Notes under the pieces: generated by a model | What the model was told of the DNA's origin: nothing | What the model saw: the letters and a program-made list of their open reading frames with translations, nothing else | Database searches by the model: none | NCBI RefSeq assembly: GCF_900156075.1 | Contig: NZ_FTMM01000018.1 | Coordinates: 1 to 64,000 of the forward strand | Direction: 5' to 3' | Length of the DNA: 64,000 nucleotides | From: Chryseobacterium sp. RU37D | Lineage (GTDB): Bacteria; Bacteroidota; Bacteroidia; Flavobacteriales; Weeksellaceae | Shown: piece after piece, positions 52,844 to 62,705 of the stretch | How the letters are laid out: each line of letters starts with the position of its first letter | Position numbering within the stretch: position 1 is the stretch's first letter | Made by a program: the position numbers and the translations under genes

Positions 52844-55800
52844 TTAGAAAGAAAAATCTAGATTAAAGCCTATATATCTTGACATAGGTGAGCCCCCGTA
52901 TTCTGCAAAGCTTCCTGAATTGTTGTTATACATTCCTTCAGGGTTAATTCCGTCAGGAAGTTTATTATAGATGTAAAAAAGATTTCTTCCTATAAGAGAA
53001 GCATTTAAGGTATTGATTCCAAGAGGTTTTATTACTTCAGGTTTAAATGAATAGGTTAATCTTAGCTCACGTAAAGCTACCCATGTATTCTCAAAAATAG
53101 CATTTTCACGTATACCGCTACCCCAAGACCCTAAGCTATTGTAATATACTTCGGTACGTACAGGATCTATCCATCCGCTCTGATATACTTCCTGATAAGT
53201 TAGACCACCTACTTTACGCGTTATTCCCTGTTTATCTGTGATCTCAGTACCCTGAGCAAACACACCGTCAGGAATTACCCCAAACCGCGTCACTCCGCTG
53301 GCATCGGTATATTTGATACCGCCTCTTTCTTCATCTCTGTATTGTAGTGTTGTAGGAAGATTTCCGTATTGTACTCCATAATTATAGGTTGCAGATAAAA
53401 TGTCTCCACCGACTCTGGCATCAATTAAAACACTTAATGCTAAGTTTTTATACTTAAAAGTATTTCTAAAGCTGGTCAGGAAATCCGGTGTGAGCTTTCC
53501 TACAGTTACATAGCCCTGATTTTGATAAACACTAGAACGCATGTATGTACCGTTTGGTTTTAGTACTTTCATACCATTTCTTGGATCATCTATTTTATTT
53601 CCTTTGGCGTCAAGAGCCTGATAAGTTGCGAAGGCGTAGTTGGTCTGTATAAGTCCGTATTCCTGCCCCGGAATGGCGATACTTTTTACATCTCTACCCA
53701 TTGCCCACTGCAATACATATTCTTCAACTCCCGGAGCTAGTTCAATAATTTTGTCTTGGTTTTTGGCGAATGTAAGAGTGGTATCCCATTTAAAATTATT
53801 AGACTTTATAGGGACTGCATTTACAATGATTTCAATACCTTTATTTTGGAGATTTCCTGCATTGATTTGTTGTGAATCCACCCCAGATTCCTGAGGCATA
53901 GGAAGTGTTAGTAACTGATTAATAGTATTTGTCTTGTAAACAGAAACATCAAAATCTAATCTGTTATTAAAAAAGGCCATATTTAAGCCAAGTTCAATAG
54001 ATCTGCTTAATTCATTTTTTAAGTTACCATTAGCAAGAGCTCTGCTGTTAAATGCAATCAAAGGAACACGCGCACCATCCGGAGTATTGTAAGCTGTTGG
54101 ATCTCCTGCATAATAAAAGCCTGCACTTGTATTAAAAGGGAATGTATCCCGGCCTACCCAAGCCAAACTTCCTCTCAGGCTACCGAAGCTTACCCATGCG
54201 GGAACCTTAAAAGAGTTGGAAAATGTCCAGTTGGCTACAAAAGATGGATAAAAATAGCTTACGCTGCCATGTCCATCAGGGTATGCCAATGTTGAAGACC
54301 AGTCATTACGCCCTGTAATATCTAAAAACAATTGATCCTTCCATGCAAAATTAGCAAAAGCATATAAGGATTGGATCTTTTTAGGAGAAACATTTCCATC
54401 AGTATAGACTACTTCATAGCCAGAAGGATCCACTGAGTTTTGAATTTCAAATACTCCCGGAATTCTAAGTCCGTTATTTGTATATACTCTTGTAGATTTG
54501 TATTTTGAAGTAAAGCTTTCTCCTCCAATAGAAGCATTTAGTGTTAAATCTTTAGTAAGTTTGAAATTGGCATTGGCTAAAAATTTAAGTGTATTCTGCT
54601 CCTTTCTACCTTCTAAGATGCTGTAACCTGCTTTATCATAGTTTGGATATGAGCCGAAAAGTTTGGATTCATTAATGAAATTGTAGTTATTAAAGTTACC
54701 GCCAAGAGTAAGATTCAGCCAGTCTGTAAGTTGAGACTTTACTTCTAAACGACCTACATAATTGGTCTCTTTTTGAGTTCTGGTATTTTGAAATAGATCA
54801 AGATATTGTCCAGCCATTCCGTATGGGTCATCATTACCTCTTTTTATATCACCGGTCAGAGGATCTAAATAATTCTGGCTCCAGTACACTGCATCAAAAC
54901 TCCTTGGGAGTCCATATATAAAGCTGAATAATGGGCTGGTATTTCCTCCCTGGGGTACAGGGTTTGCACTATATGCTCTGGTATAATTGAAACTCGCATC
55001 TAGTTGAAGGTATTTATTAAATTCATGTGTAGCACGCAGGAAATATGCATTTTTGATGAATTTGTTGCGTGGTAGAATTCCTTCTGCTTCCTGATTAGTA
55101 TAATTAAATAGAAATGTTGATTTATCATTACCTCCGGAAAGCTCAATGGAATTTTTCCGGTCCATTCCTACCTGATATACTTCCAAATAGTTTTTAGGCT
55201 GAGGGTTGTATAAAACGGTTCTTCCGTCCACATCTCTTACGGGAAGGCCATCAAACTTTGGTCCGTAACTGTAGCCGGCAGAGTTTGGATCTATAAATCG
55301 TTCCCCATTACTGTCTGTTGGAAAGGTTGAACCAAGACCAGCACCGAATTCATTCTGGAGTTTTGGCCCTGCATATACACTTTGGGTAGTAAGTGAAGAG
55401 CTTATTTTCACACCAACTCCATTTCTGCTGCGTCCTTTTTTTGTTGTAATTACAATTACTCCATTGGATGCACGGGACCCATAAAGAGCAGAAGCCGCAG
55501 CACCTCGAAGTACAGACACAGATTCAAAAGCATCAGAGTTAAGATTTTTCATTTCATTACCAAAATCATATCCGGATCCCCATTCATCAGCACCAGTCAC
55601 GGAATTATCAATAACGACTCCATCCACTACTACAAGCGGCTGGTTGTTTTTCCCCAATGATGTATTCCCACGGATTTGGATTTTTGCGCTGGACTGAGGC
55701 CCTCCGGATCCGGCTATAATCTGGACGCCGGGTAATTTACCCTGAAGGGCTTCCATAGGATTTACCACGCCGGCCTGGGAAATGTCTTTACTGTCAACTT

Positions 55801-55984
55801 TAGAAATAGAGTATCCCAGCTTTCTCTGGTCTCTTTTAATTCCAAGAGCTGTTACTACCACTTCTTTGATTTCTGTAGTTTTAGCAGAATCACTTTTTGT
55901 TTTTTGTGCACTAATCTGACCGGTAGTACCCAGCAAGAAACAGAAAGCACCTACACTAAGAGAGTTTTTAGCATTTAGTTTCAT
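52844..55984 (-). CDS. SusC/RagA family TonB-dependent receptor (pair 2)
   Basis: This 1046-residue outer-membrane importer has a signal peptide (MKLNAKNSLSVGAFCFLLG), a TonB-box-like EIKEVVVTALGI, a plug domain (LVVVDGVVIDN, VLRGAAASALYGSRASNGVI) and a 22-strand-type barrel ending RYIGFNLDFSF. The CarboxypepD_reg N-terminal domain found in many SusC is absent. It is intact, unlike the SusC of pair 1, and is followed by its SusD. The upstream 500 bases contain no regulator gene. Confidence 0.95.
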   Translation of the reverse strand: MKLNAKNSLSVGAFCFLLGTTGQISAQKTKSDSAKTTEIKEVVVTALGIKRDQRKLGYSISKVDSKDISQAGVVNPMEALQGKLPGVQIIAGSGGPQSSAKIQIRGNTSLGKNNQPLVVVDGVVIDNSVTGADEWGSGYDFGNEMKNLNSDAFESVSVLRGAAASALYGSRASNGVIVITTKKGRSRNGVGVKISSSLTTQSVYAGPKLQNEFGAGLGSTFPTDSNGERFIDPNSAGYSYGPKFDGLPVRDVDGRTVLYNPQPKNYLEVYQVGMDRKNSIELSGGNDKSTFLFNYTNQEAEGILPRNKFIKNAYFLRATHEFNKYLQLDASFNYTRAYSANPVPQGGNTSPLFSFIYGLPRSFDAVYWSQNYLDPLTGDIKRGNDDPYGMAGQYLDLFQNTRTQKETNYVGRLEVKSQLTDWLNLTLGGNFNNYNFINESKLFGSYPNYDKAGYSILEGRKEQNTLKFLANANFKLTKDLTLNASIGGESFTSKYKSTRVYTNNGLRIPGVFEIQNSVDPSGYEVVYTDGNVSPKKIQSLYAFANFAWKDQLFLDITGRNDWSSTLAYPDGHGSVSYFYPSFVANWTFSNSFKVPAWVSFGSLRGSLAWVGRDTFPFNTSAGFYYAGDPTAYNTPDGARVPLIAFNSRALANGNLKNELSRSIELGLNMAFFNNRLDFDVSVYKTNTINQLLTLPMPQESGVDSQQINAGNLQNKGIEIIVNAVPIKSNNFKWDTTLTFAKNQDKIIELAPGVEEYVLQWAMGRDVKSIAIPGQEYGLIQTNYAFATYQALDAKGNKIDDPRNGMKVLKPNGTYMRSSVYQNQGYVTVGKLTPDFLTSFRNTFKYKNLALSVLIDARVGGDILSATYNYGVQYGNLPTTLQYRDEERGGIKYTDASGVTRFGVIPDGVFAQGTEITDKQGITRKVGGLTYQEVYQSGWIDPVRTEVYYNSLGSWGSGIRENAIFENTWVALRELRLTYSFKPEVIKPLGINTLNASLIGRNLFYIYNKLPDGINPEGMYNNNSGSFAEYGGSPMSRYIGFNLDFSF

Positions 55985-56362
55985 CTTGTGTTAAATTTAG
56001 ATGTTGTAATATTAATAAAAAAAATCAAATATTTTATAATTTTATTAACATATTGTCATTGAAATTTGCATTATTTTGTATTTAATTGAATTTATTTGTT
56101 GTTTCTTTTAATTAATAGGGTTTTATTAATGAATTTTACTTGTTATGTTATGAATATTTACTTTTCTAAAAGTTAATTCTTGCAATAAGTATTTAGAGAA
56201 AAAAAATAGCTTATTAAAACCGGCCCAGTTTTGTTAAAATTTATTAGTATTTGTTATAAAATTTAGTGCTGATATTAGACTCGTGAGATTCGTCGGATTA
56301 GAGTATAAACAATCATGCTAGAAATATAACTCCGCATTTTTCTATTTTTTTATGCAGCAGAG
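55985..56362. other. AT-rich intergenic region upstream of susC pair 2 and pdxJ
   Basis: Most of the 507-base divergent region (55985-56491) has no open frame or strong hairpin. It should hold the susC promoter, although no good TAnnTTTG match with a -33 partner was found on that strand. Confidence 0.4.
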
Positions 56363-56386
56363 AGTGATTTTTAATCACTAAATTTG
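56363..56386 (+). promoter_or_regulatory. palindrome overlapping a -7 element upstream of pdxJ
   Basis: AGTGATT-TTT-AATCACT (56363-56379) is a perfect 7-bp-arm palindrome that runs directly into TAAATTTG (56379-56386). A regulator bound there would block the promoter. The pdxJ ATG is 105 nt downstream. Confidence 0.35.
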
Positions 56387-56491
56387 TACAGTTTTAAAAT
56401 TGGTTAAAAATTTATTTATATAAATCCTATTACATTAAATTAAAACAAACTATAATAATGTAAATTAACTTCCCATTATTCAGAACAAAAA

Positions 56492-57211
56492 ATGACAAAA
56501 CTAAGTGTAAATATTAATAAAATTGCCACGCTGAGAAATGCCAGAGGAGGAGAAATACCAAGTGTGATGGAAGCAGCAATTAAAATTCAGGAATTTGGCG
56601 GACAGGGGATTACAATTCATCCAAGGCCGGATGAAAGGCATATCACCAGGAAAGATGTTTATGACCTTAAGCCTTTGGTAACCACGGAATTCAATATCGA
56701 AGGAAACCCGCACCGTCCTTTTATTGATATGGTTTTAGAGGTGAAGCCCGAGCAGGTAACGCTGGTTCCCGATGCAGATGATGCCATTACATCAAATGCC
56801 GGCTGGGACACAAAAAAACATCTAGATTTTCTTACAGAAATTATCAGTGAATTCAAAAAAGCGGGAATTCGTTCTTCGATTTTCCTGGACCCGACACCTG
56901 GGTTAGTGGAATATGCTGCCAAGACAGGAACAGACAGGATCGAGCTTTATACCGAAGCCTACGCAAAATATTATACATCAAATAAAGAATTAGCTTTAAA
57001 ACCTTACTATGATACAGCGGTTGTAGCAGCAGATTATGGATTAGGGCTCAATGCAGGTCATGATTTAAGCTTAGATAATTTAAAATATTTTGCCGATAAC
57101 ATCCCTAATTTGCTTGAAGTATCCATCGGTCATGCTTTGATTTCCGAAGCATTGTATATGGGATTAGAAAATACAGTTCAGGCTTATTTAAAGAGGCTGG
57201 CAAGATGGTAA
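56492..57211 (+). CDS. pdxJ: pyridoxine 5'-phosphate synthase
   Basis: PdxJ condenses 1-deoxy-xylulose-5-phosphate with 3-amino-2-oxopropyl phosphate to form pyridoxine phosphate (vitamin B6). The 239-residue TIM barrel has the family start KLSVNINKIATLRNARGG, GITIHPRPDERHI, QVTLVPD and the C-terminal GLNAGHDLSLDNL and ISIGHALI-like segment (here SIGHALISEAL). Length is normal. It lies 74 nt upstream of an alpha/beta hydrolase gene with which it may share a transcript. Confidence 0.96.
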   Translation: MTKLSVNINKIATLRNARGGEIPSVMEAAIKIQEFGGQGITIHPRPDERHITRKDVYDLKPLVTTEFNIEGNPHRPFIDMVLEVKPEQVTLVPDADDAITSNAGWDTKKHLDFLTEIISEFKKAGIRSSIFLDPTPGLVEYAAKTGTDRIELYTEAYAKYYTSNKELALKPYYDTAVVAADYGLGLNAGHDLSLDNLKYFADNIPNLLEVSIGHALISEALYMGLENTVQAYLKRLARW

Positions 57212-57285
57212 AATAGAAGTTAGAAATTAGAGGTTAGTTTTATACAACGTTTACTAATTTCTAACTTCTAAAATTTTAAAAACTT

Positions 57286-58065
57286 ATGAAAATTCTACAT
57301 TCAAAAATATTTGGCGAAAATCTTTCGTCTACACCACTTTTGGTATTCCACGGATTATTTGGAATGCTAGATAATTGGGGAAGCTTTGGAAAAGATCTTG
57401 GAGATCAGCTTCCGGTTCATTTAATAGATCTTAGGAATCACGGGCGAAGTTTTCATTCCGAAAACATGTCTCATGATGATCTCGCGAATGATATTGCGAA
57501 TTATATGGATCATTACGGAATCCAAAAAGCGTACGTTTTAGGTCATTCATTGGGTGGGAAAGCAGTGATGCAATTTGCTATGAACTATCCTGAAAGGGTG
57601 GAAAAGCTTATTGTTGTGGATATTTCTCCAAAAGCGTATCCTCCACATCATCAGGGGATTATCAAGGCTCTGGAAACGGTGGATTTTAATACTGTTAACT
57701 CAAGAAATGAAGTGGAAACAATTCTTAGCCAGTATATTCCGGAAAAATCAACAATACAGTTTCTGACTAAAAATTTGTATTGGGATGATGATAAAAAACT
57801 GAATTGGAGATTTAACCTTAAAACTTTATCTGAAAAATATAACGAATTTGTTTCCAATGCTATAAAATTTGGGGTATATGAAGGTGAAACTCTGTTTATT
57901 GCCGGAGAAAAGTCTAATTATATTCTTCCTCAGGATGAATTTTCGATTAAACAACAATTTCCAAAAGCAAAAATTGTAACTGTAAAAAATGCGGGGCACT
58001 GGGTTCAGGCAGAAAATCCTGTTGATTTTGCTGAAATTGTAAAACAATTTTTGAATTTAAATTAA
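57286..58065 (+). CDS. alpha/beta hydrolase, YbfF-like esterase
   Basis: This 259-residue cytoplasmic protein has the oxyanion motif VFHGLFGMLDNWGSFGKDL, the nucleophile elbow GHSLGGKAVMQFA and the catalytic His in NAGHWVQAENP. The opening HGLFG-NW pattern is typical of YbfF-type esterases acting on acyl or palmitoyl-CoA-like and other small esters. The physiological substrate is unknown. It is the second gene after pdxJ on the same strand. Confidence 0.85.
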   Translation: MKILHSKIFGENLSSTPLLVFHGLFGMLDNWGSFGKDLGDQLPVHLIDLRNHGRSFHSENMSHDDLANDIANYMDHYGIQKAYVLGHSLGGKAVMQFAMNYPERVEKLIVVDISPKAYPPHHQGIIKALETVDFNTVNSRNEVETILSQYIPEKSTIQFLTKNLYWDDDKKLNWRFNLKTLSEKYNEFVSNAIKFGVYEGETLFIAGEKSNYILPQDEFSIKQQFPKAKIVTVKNAGHWVQAENPVDFAEIVKQFLNLN

Positions 58066-58647
58066 AGAAAATCTATAATATATAAATATTTATTAAAATT
58101 TTATTAAATAATGTATCATTCTTTTTTAGGTGTTTTTTTAATATTTTAGATTTTATAAATCGTTAAATATTAATATGTTATGGGAAATTTTCACATCAAG
58201 TAGGAGTGGCTTTGGCCCGCTTTTCTTTTATAATATTCATTCAAAGGCTTTATGCTAAATTGAATAATCCCTTATATTTTGAATTTCTAAATTAAGTGAA
58301 GTGCCTTTGTTTAAATGGCTTAAAGAAGTTAAAATCAATTCTCTGTCTTTATTTGCTTTTATATAATCGAAAGGTTAAATAAGTTTTCTTAGAAATAAAA
58401 ATCATTTAATAAAGATAAACAACTGCATTTGACTGAGTCGAATCTTCGATTTCATTTAAAAAAGTAAAACAGATTATAGATGTAATATCAGTTAATTAAA
58501 ATTCAAAATGTAAATAAAAGAATAATAAATTTTATAAGCTAAAAACATTTTTCTGAACATTAAAATTGAATTTTCCCTTAAAAATCGCAAATTTGCATAA
58601 CGGATAATATTATCATAATTTAGCTGGCAACCAAGTAAAAGAAATTA
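58066..58647. other. 582-base intergenic region with degenerate GGCTT-type repeats
   Basis: No gene was found. The region holds a GC-rich island, AGTGGCTTTGGCCCGC (58205-58220), and two weaker lookalikes, AAAGGCTTTATGC (58243-58255) and AAATGGCTTAAAG (58313-58325). These may be worn copies of an intergenic repeat. The rest is AT-rich sequence leading to the promoter of the SDR-ligase pair. Confidence 0.35.
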
Positions 58648-59661
58648 ATGGTTTTTGTAACAGGGGCTACGGGAATTTTGGGCAGGGTAATTGTTTTGGA
58701 ACTCCTTAAAAAGGGGCAAAACGTGCGTGCAGCAAAAAGACAGTCCAGTCATTTAGATGAAGTCAGGCGTTCGTATAAATTTTATACTGAAAATCCGGAT
58801 CATTTTTTTAATAAAATTGATTGGGTAGATGTAGATTTTAATGACATCAATTCTCTCAAAGAAGCATTAAAAGGTGTTGAAGAAGTTTACCATACCGCAG
58901 CAAAAGTAGGTTTTAATCCAAAAGACGATAAAGAAATGTACCATACCAATGTAAAGGGTACGGAAAATCTTTTGTTTGCCTGCGAGGGCTCTGATGTGAA
59001 AAAATTTCTTTTTGTGAGTTCCATTGCCGTAATGGATCTTTTTAATGAAAAAGGAGAAATAGATGAAAATTCTGATTTTAACCCTAAAGAAGAACATTCT
59101 GCCTATGCCATATCAAAACATCTTGCAGAGATGGAGGTTTGGAGAGCTTCGGCAGAGGGGCTCAATGTCGTTATTGTAAATCCTGGAATGATTATCGGAA
59201 GCGGAAATTGGGGAAACAGCAGCGGAGATATTTTCCCGACTTTTGAGAAAAGCAATTTTACTTTTTCCGGTGGCACAAGCTATGCCGATGTAAGAGATGT
59301 TGCTGAAATATGTATCCAATTAATGGGAAAAAATATCTTTGGGGAGAGGTTTATTATTATTTCAGAAAATGAAAATTATGTAGATATTGCAGGGCAGATA
59401 AGAAAAACACTGGGTCTGGAGAAAGCAAAAGTCCTGTCAAGACTTCAGCTTAACGTAGGAGTTCTTGCCAATACACTTTTTGGCTGGCTTATTCCACCAT
59501 TGAGGATGGTCACAAGAGCAAATGTGGAATCTGTTTCAAGGATGAAAATTGTTTCCAACAAAAAAATTAAAGAAAGATTGAATTATCAGTTTATTCCTTT
59601 AAAGGAAACTGTAGATTTTCATCTTAAAAATTATATTAACGATAAAAAGTCGAAAAAATGA
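58648..59661 (+). CDS. NAD(P)-dependent SDR / epimerase family oxidoreductase
   Basis: This 337-residue extended SDR has the N-terminal nucleotide site VTGATGILGRVI (GxxGxxG) and the catalytic YAISKHLAE (YxxxK) near residue 152, preceded by FVSSIAVMD. It resembles dihydroflavonol-reductase/3-beta-HSD-like members, which act on lipids, sugars or aldehydes. Its stop overlaps the start of the acyl-CoA ligase gene (ATGA), so the two are coupled and may act on the same acyl or lipid substrate. The substrate itself is inferred. Confidence 0.85.
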   Translation: MVFVTGATGILGRVIVLELLKKGQNVRAAKRQSSHLDEVRRSYKFYTENPDHFFNKIDWVDVDFNDINSLKEALKGVEEVYHTAAKVGFNPKDDKEMYHTNVKGTENLLFACEGSDVKKFLFVSSIAVMDLFNEKGEIDENSDFNPKEEHSAYAISKHLAEMEVWRASAEGLNVVIVNPGMIIGSGNWGNSSGDIFPTFEKSNFTFSGGTSYADVRDVAEICIQLMGKNIFGERFIIISENENYVDIAGQIRKTLGLEKAKVLSRLQLNVGVLANTLFGWLIPPLRMVTRANVESVSRMKIVSNKKIKERLNYQFIPLKETVDFHLKNYINDKKSKK

Positions 59662-61427
59662 ACGTTGCCGAGGCAATCATCCAAAAAAATATAGAAAAAC
59701 ATCCTGTAAAATCTGCAATTGGCTTTAAAAAGAAAGATGCAGGATGGAAAGAGCTAAGCTGGAAAAAATTCGGTGAAATTGTCTTCAAAACAGCAAACGC
59801 ACTTATAAATTCAGGAATTAAAGAAAATGATAAAGTTGCCATTTATTCAGACAATTCTTCTGAGTGGATTATTTTTGATCTGGCGGCGATGTCTGTTGGG
59901 GCGGTTACCGTTCCTATTTATTCGACTAATAATGCAGAACAGGCAGAATATATCATCCGGGATTCCGGTGCGAAAATCATTTTAACGGGCGATCAAACGC
60001 AGTATGACGGTTGTTTAGAGATTTTACAGAATGATGATAATCAGCTTGAAACCATTATTGTTTCAAAAAAAGCAGTTTGGATCAAAAAGGAATTCAACAG
60101 TTTTTACCTTGAAGAGTTTATCGCAAAAGCATCCCCGAAAATAGAATTCTGCAAAAAAGAATATGATGATACAGCCACGCTGATCTACACTTCCGGAACT
60201 ACCGGAACACCGAAAGGAGTAATGCTTACTCACGGGAATTTCATCAAAGCTTTTGATGCTCATTTTGAATTTTTCAAGTTTAAAAATTTTGAAGAAGAGC
60301 TCTCACTGGCCTTCCTGCCATTGAGTCATGTTTTCGAAAGAAGTTGGAGCCTTCTTTGTTTATATGGCGGAGCTAGGGTTTATTTTTTGGAAGATCCCAA
60401 AGATATTGCTAAAACGCTGGAAGAAGTAAAGCCTACCATGATGTGTGCTGTTCCGAGATTTTTCCAGAAAGTCTATGCCGGAGTTTTAGAAAAAGCTGGG
60501 GAAGGTTCATCATTAAAGAAAAGAATATTTAACTGGGCACTGGAAACAGGATGGCAGACTGCAGAATTAAAAAGAAACGAAAAACCTCTTCCTTTTGGCT
60601 TAAAAATAAAAGAATCTATTGCTGAATCATTGGTTTTCAGTAAGATCAAAGAAAAGTTAGGAGGAAGGCTCTGGTTTCTGCCTTGTGGCGGGGCATCATT
60701 GTCCCCGGAAGTGACTAAGTTTTTCGATTCAATAGGCATCCATATTACAGTAGGGTATGGCCTGACCGAAACTACCGCAACGCTCACTCTTTTCCCGCTC
60801 ACTCATTTCGAGCACGGAACAAGTGGAAAACCTCTGCCAGGCGTAGAAATCCGTATCGGTGAAAATGAAGAGATTCTGGCAAAAGGAAACGGAATCATGA
60901 AGGGCTATTTCAATAAACCCGAAGAAACTCAGAAAGTTTTCACAGAAGATGGCTGGTTCAGAACAGGTGATGCAGGTAAAATTGATGAAAAAGGAAACCT
61001 TGTTATTACAGACCGTTTGAAAGATCTTATGAAAACTTCCAACGGAAAATATATCGCCCCGCAGCAGATTGAAAATCTTTTGACCAATAATAATTTTATA
61101 CAGCAGATTGTTTTGATTGCGGAGGGAAGACAATTTGTATCAGCTTTAATTGTTCCCAACTTTGAATTTTTACAGGATTTTATCAAAAAAAACAATATTC
61201 AGTTTAACAATTGGGAAGAGATTGTAAAAAACGAAAAGGTACACGATTTTTATAAAGAAAAAATTAATGAATTGCAAAGTCATCTTTCGGATCATGAAAA
61301 GGTGAAAAAATTCACGCTGATGCCGGCAGAATTTGAGATCAGCACAGGTGAGATCACGCCAACACTCAAAGTAAAGAGAAACGTGGTTCTTAAAAAATAT
61401 GCTGATCTTATTGAGAAAATGTATTAA
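59658..61427 (+). CDS. long-chain fatty acid-CoA ligase family (AMP-forming)
   Basis: This 589-residue adenylating enzyme activates fatty acids as acyl-AMP and then acyl-CoA. The AMP-binding signature IYTSGTTGTPKGVML, the YGLTETTATLTLFP motif, DGWFRTGDAGKID and the C-terminal DRLKDLMKTSNGKYIAP hinge are all intact. Length matches long-chain acyl-CoA synthetases. It overlaps the SDR gene by four bases and precedes mvaD by 96 nt, all on the same strand. Chain-length preference cannot be read from the sequence. Confidence 0.9.
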   Translation: MNVAEAIIQKNIEKHPVKSAIGFKKKDAGWKELSWKKFGEIVFKTANALINSGIKENDKVAIYSDNSSEWIIFDLAAMSVGAVTVPIYSTNNAEQAEYIIRDSGAKIILTGDQTQYDGCLEILQNDDNQLETIIVSKKAVWIKKEFNSFYLEEFIAKASPKIEFCKKEYDDTATLIYTSGTTGTPKGVMLTHGNFIKAFDAHFEFFKFKNFEEELSLAFLPLSHVFERSWSLLCLYGGARVYFLEDPKDIAKTLEEVKPTMMCAVPRFFQKVYAGVLEKAGEGSSLKKRIFNWALETGWQTAELKRNEKPLPFGLKIKESIAESLVFSKIKEKLGGRLWFLPCGGASLSPEVTKFFDSIGIHITVGYGLTETTATLTLFPLTHFEHGTSGKPLPGVEIRIGENEEILAKGNGIMKGYFNKPEETQKVFTEDGWFRTGDAGKIDEKGNLVITDRLKDLMKTSNGKYIAPQQIENLLTNNNFIQQIVLIAEGRQFVSALIVPNFEFLQDFIKKNNIQFNNWEEIVKNEKVHDFYKEKINELQSHLSDHEKVKKFTLMPAEFEISTGEITPTLKVKRNVVLKKYADLIEKMY

Positions 61428-61523
61428 ATAAATTTTTTAAACTACAATATTCATATTAGTGAAAAACATTTTATTTATTAATATGAAAAATTGGTGTGAT
61501 TTGTGGTTAAAAATAAATAAATT

Positions 61524-62579
61524 ATGACAACACAAGAATTTTTTGGAAAAGAAGAGTTTACGATTAACAATAAAACAGTTTCGGAAAGCTGCCCTTCAAA
61601 TATTGCCTTAATTAAATATTGGGGGAAATATGACAATCAGATTCCGGCCAACCCAAGCATCAGCTATACTTTAAACCATTGCAAAACCAATACTTCAATA
61701 GAATTCCTTGCAGACGAGCCATTTTCGGTACAGACGTTTCTGGCAGGGAATGAAGAAGTGAAATTTGCAGAAAAAATTGAAAAATATTTTAAAAATATAG
61801 AACAATATCTTCCTTGGATTTTAAAGGGAAAATACATCATCAGGACTGAAAATACATTTCCTCACAGCTCAGGCATTGCCAGCTCGGCGTCTGGTTTTGG
61901 AGCAATTGCAAAATGCCTGATGAAGCTTGATGAGGTTTTTACCGGAAAGGTTTTGGAAGAGAAGGCTCTAAGAAAAGCTTCTTTTTTAGCTAGATTGGGA
62001 AGCGGAAGTGCATGCAGAAGTCTTTATAACGGCCTTGTAGTTTGGGGCGAATCTCAGGTGAAAGGAAGTTCAGACCTTTTTGCGGTACAATATCCTGATA
62101 ATGAAATTCATGAAATTTTTAAAGATTTTAATGATTGGGTTTTATTGATTCATGAAGGTCAGAAAAGTGTTTCTTCAACAGTTGGGCATGGCCTGATGAA
62201 TACCAATCCTTATGCAGAAAGAAGATTTCAGGAAGCCAGGGAAAATTTTGAACCAATGAAAGAAATTCTCAAAAGTGGTGATATGCAGCGTTTCATCAAA
62301 TTGGTTGAACATGAAGCGTTGACTTTGCACGCCATGATGATGATGAGCGATCCTGCTTTCATCCTGATGAAAACAGGAACTTTGGAAGTTATCAATAAAA
62401 TTTGGGATTTCAGAAGAGAAACTGGCTTGCCTTTATTCTTTACTTTGGATGCGGGAGCAAACGTTCATATTTTATTCCCAAATGACGGTTCTGAAGAAAA
62501 AATTAAATATTTTATTAATGTTGAATTATTACAACACACTCAAAATAATGGAGCGGTAAAGGATGTGATGAAATTTTAA
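61524..62579 (+). CDS. mvaD: diphosphomevalonate decarboxylase
   Basis: MvaD converts mevalonate diphosphate to isopentenyl diphosphate, the last committed step of the mevalonate pathway. The 351-residue GHMP-fold protein shows NIALIKYWGKYD, the ATP-binding SSGIASSASGFGAIAK, the GSGSACRSLYNGL segment and LDAGANVHILFP. Its presence indicates isoprenoid supply by mevalonate, as is usual in Flavobacteriales, and not only by the DXP route. Other pathway genes are not in this window. The terminator is not obvious; a repeat fragment follows. Confidence 0.93.
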   Translation: MTTQEFFGKEEFTINNKTVSESCPSNIALIKYWGKYDNQIPANPSISYTLNHCKTNTSIEFLADEPFSVQTFLAGNEEVKFAEKIEKYFKNIEQYLPWILKGKYIIRTENTFPHSSGIASSASGFGAIAKCLMKLDEVFTGKVLEEKALRKASFLARLGSGSACRSLYNGLVVWGESQVKGSSDLFAVQYPDNEIHEIFKDFNDWVLLIHEGQKSVSSTVGHGLMNTNPYAERRFQEARENFEPMKEILKSGDMQRFIKLVEHEALTLHAMMMMSDPAFILMKTGTLEVINKIWDFRRETGLPLFFTLDAGANVHILFPNDGSEEKIKYFINVELLQHTQNNGAVKDVMKF

Positions 62580-62591
62580 ATTCTTAGCCCC

Positions 62592-62610
62592 AGATTCCCA
62601 CGGAATGACA
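62592..62610. repeat. partial AGATTC...AATGACA intergenic repeat
   Basis: AGATTCCCACGGAATGACA resembles the right arm of the 95-bp element at 47627-47721. No matching left arm is seen nearby. Confidence 0.4.
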
Positions 62611-62705
62611 AGAATATGTTGATTTTGAAGTATAAATTTGTAAGCTCTGTATAAAAACAAAAAGAATTTTCCCTATTTTTAATCACTATTTCAATCGAAA
62701 TTATT

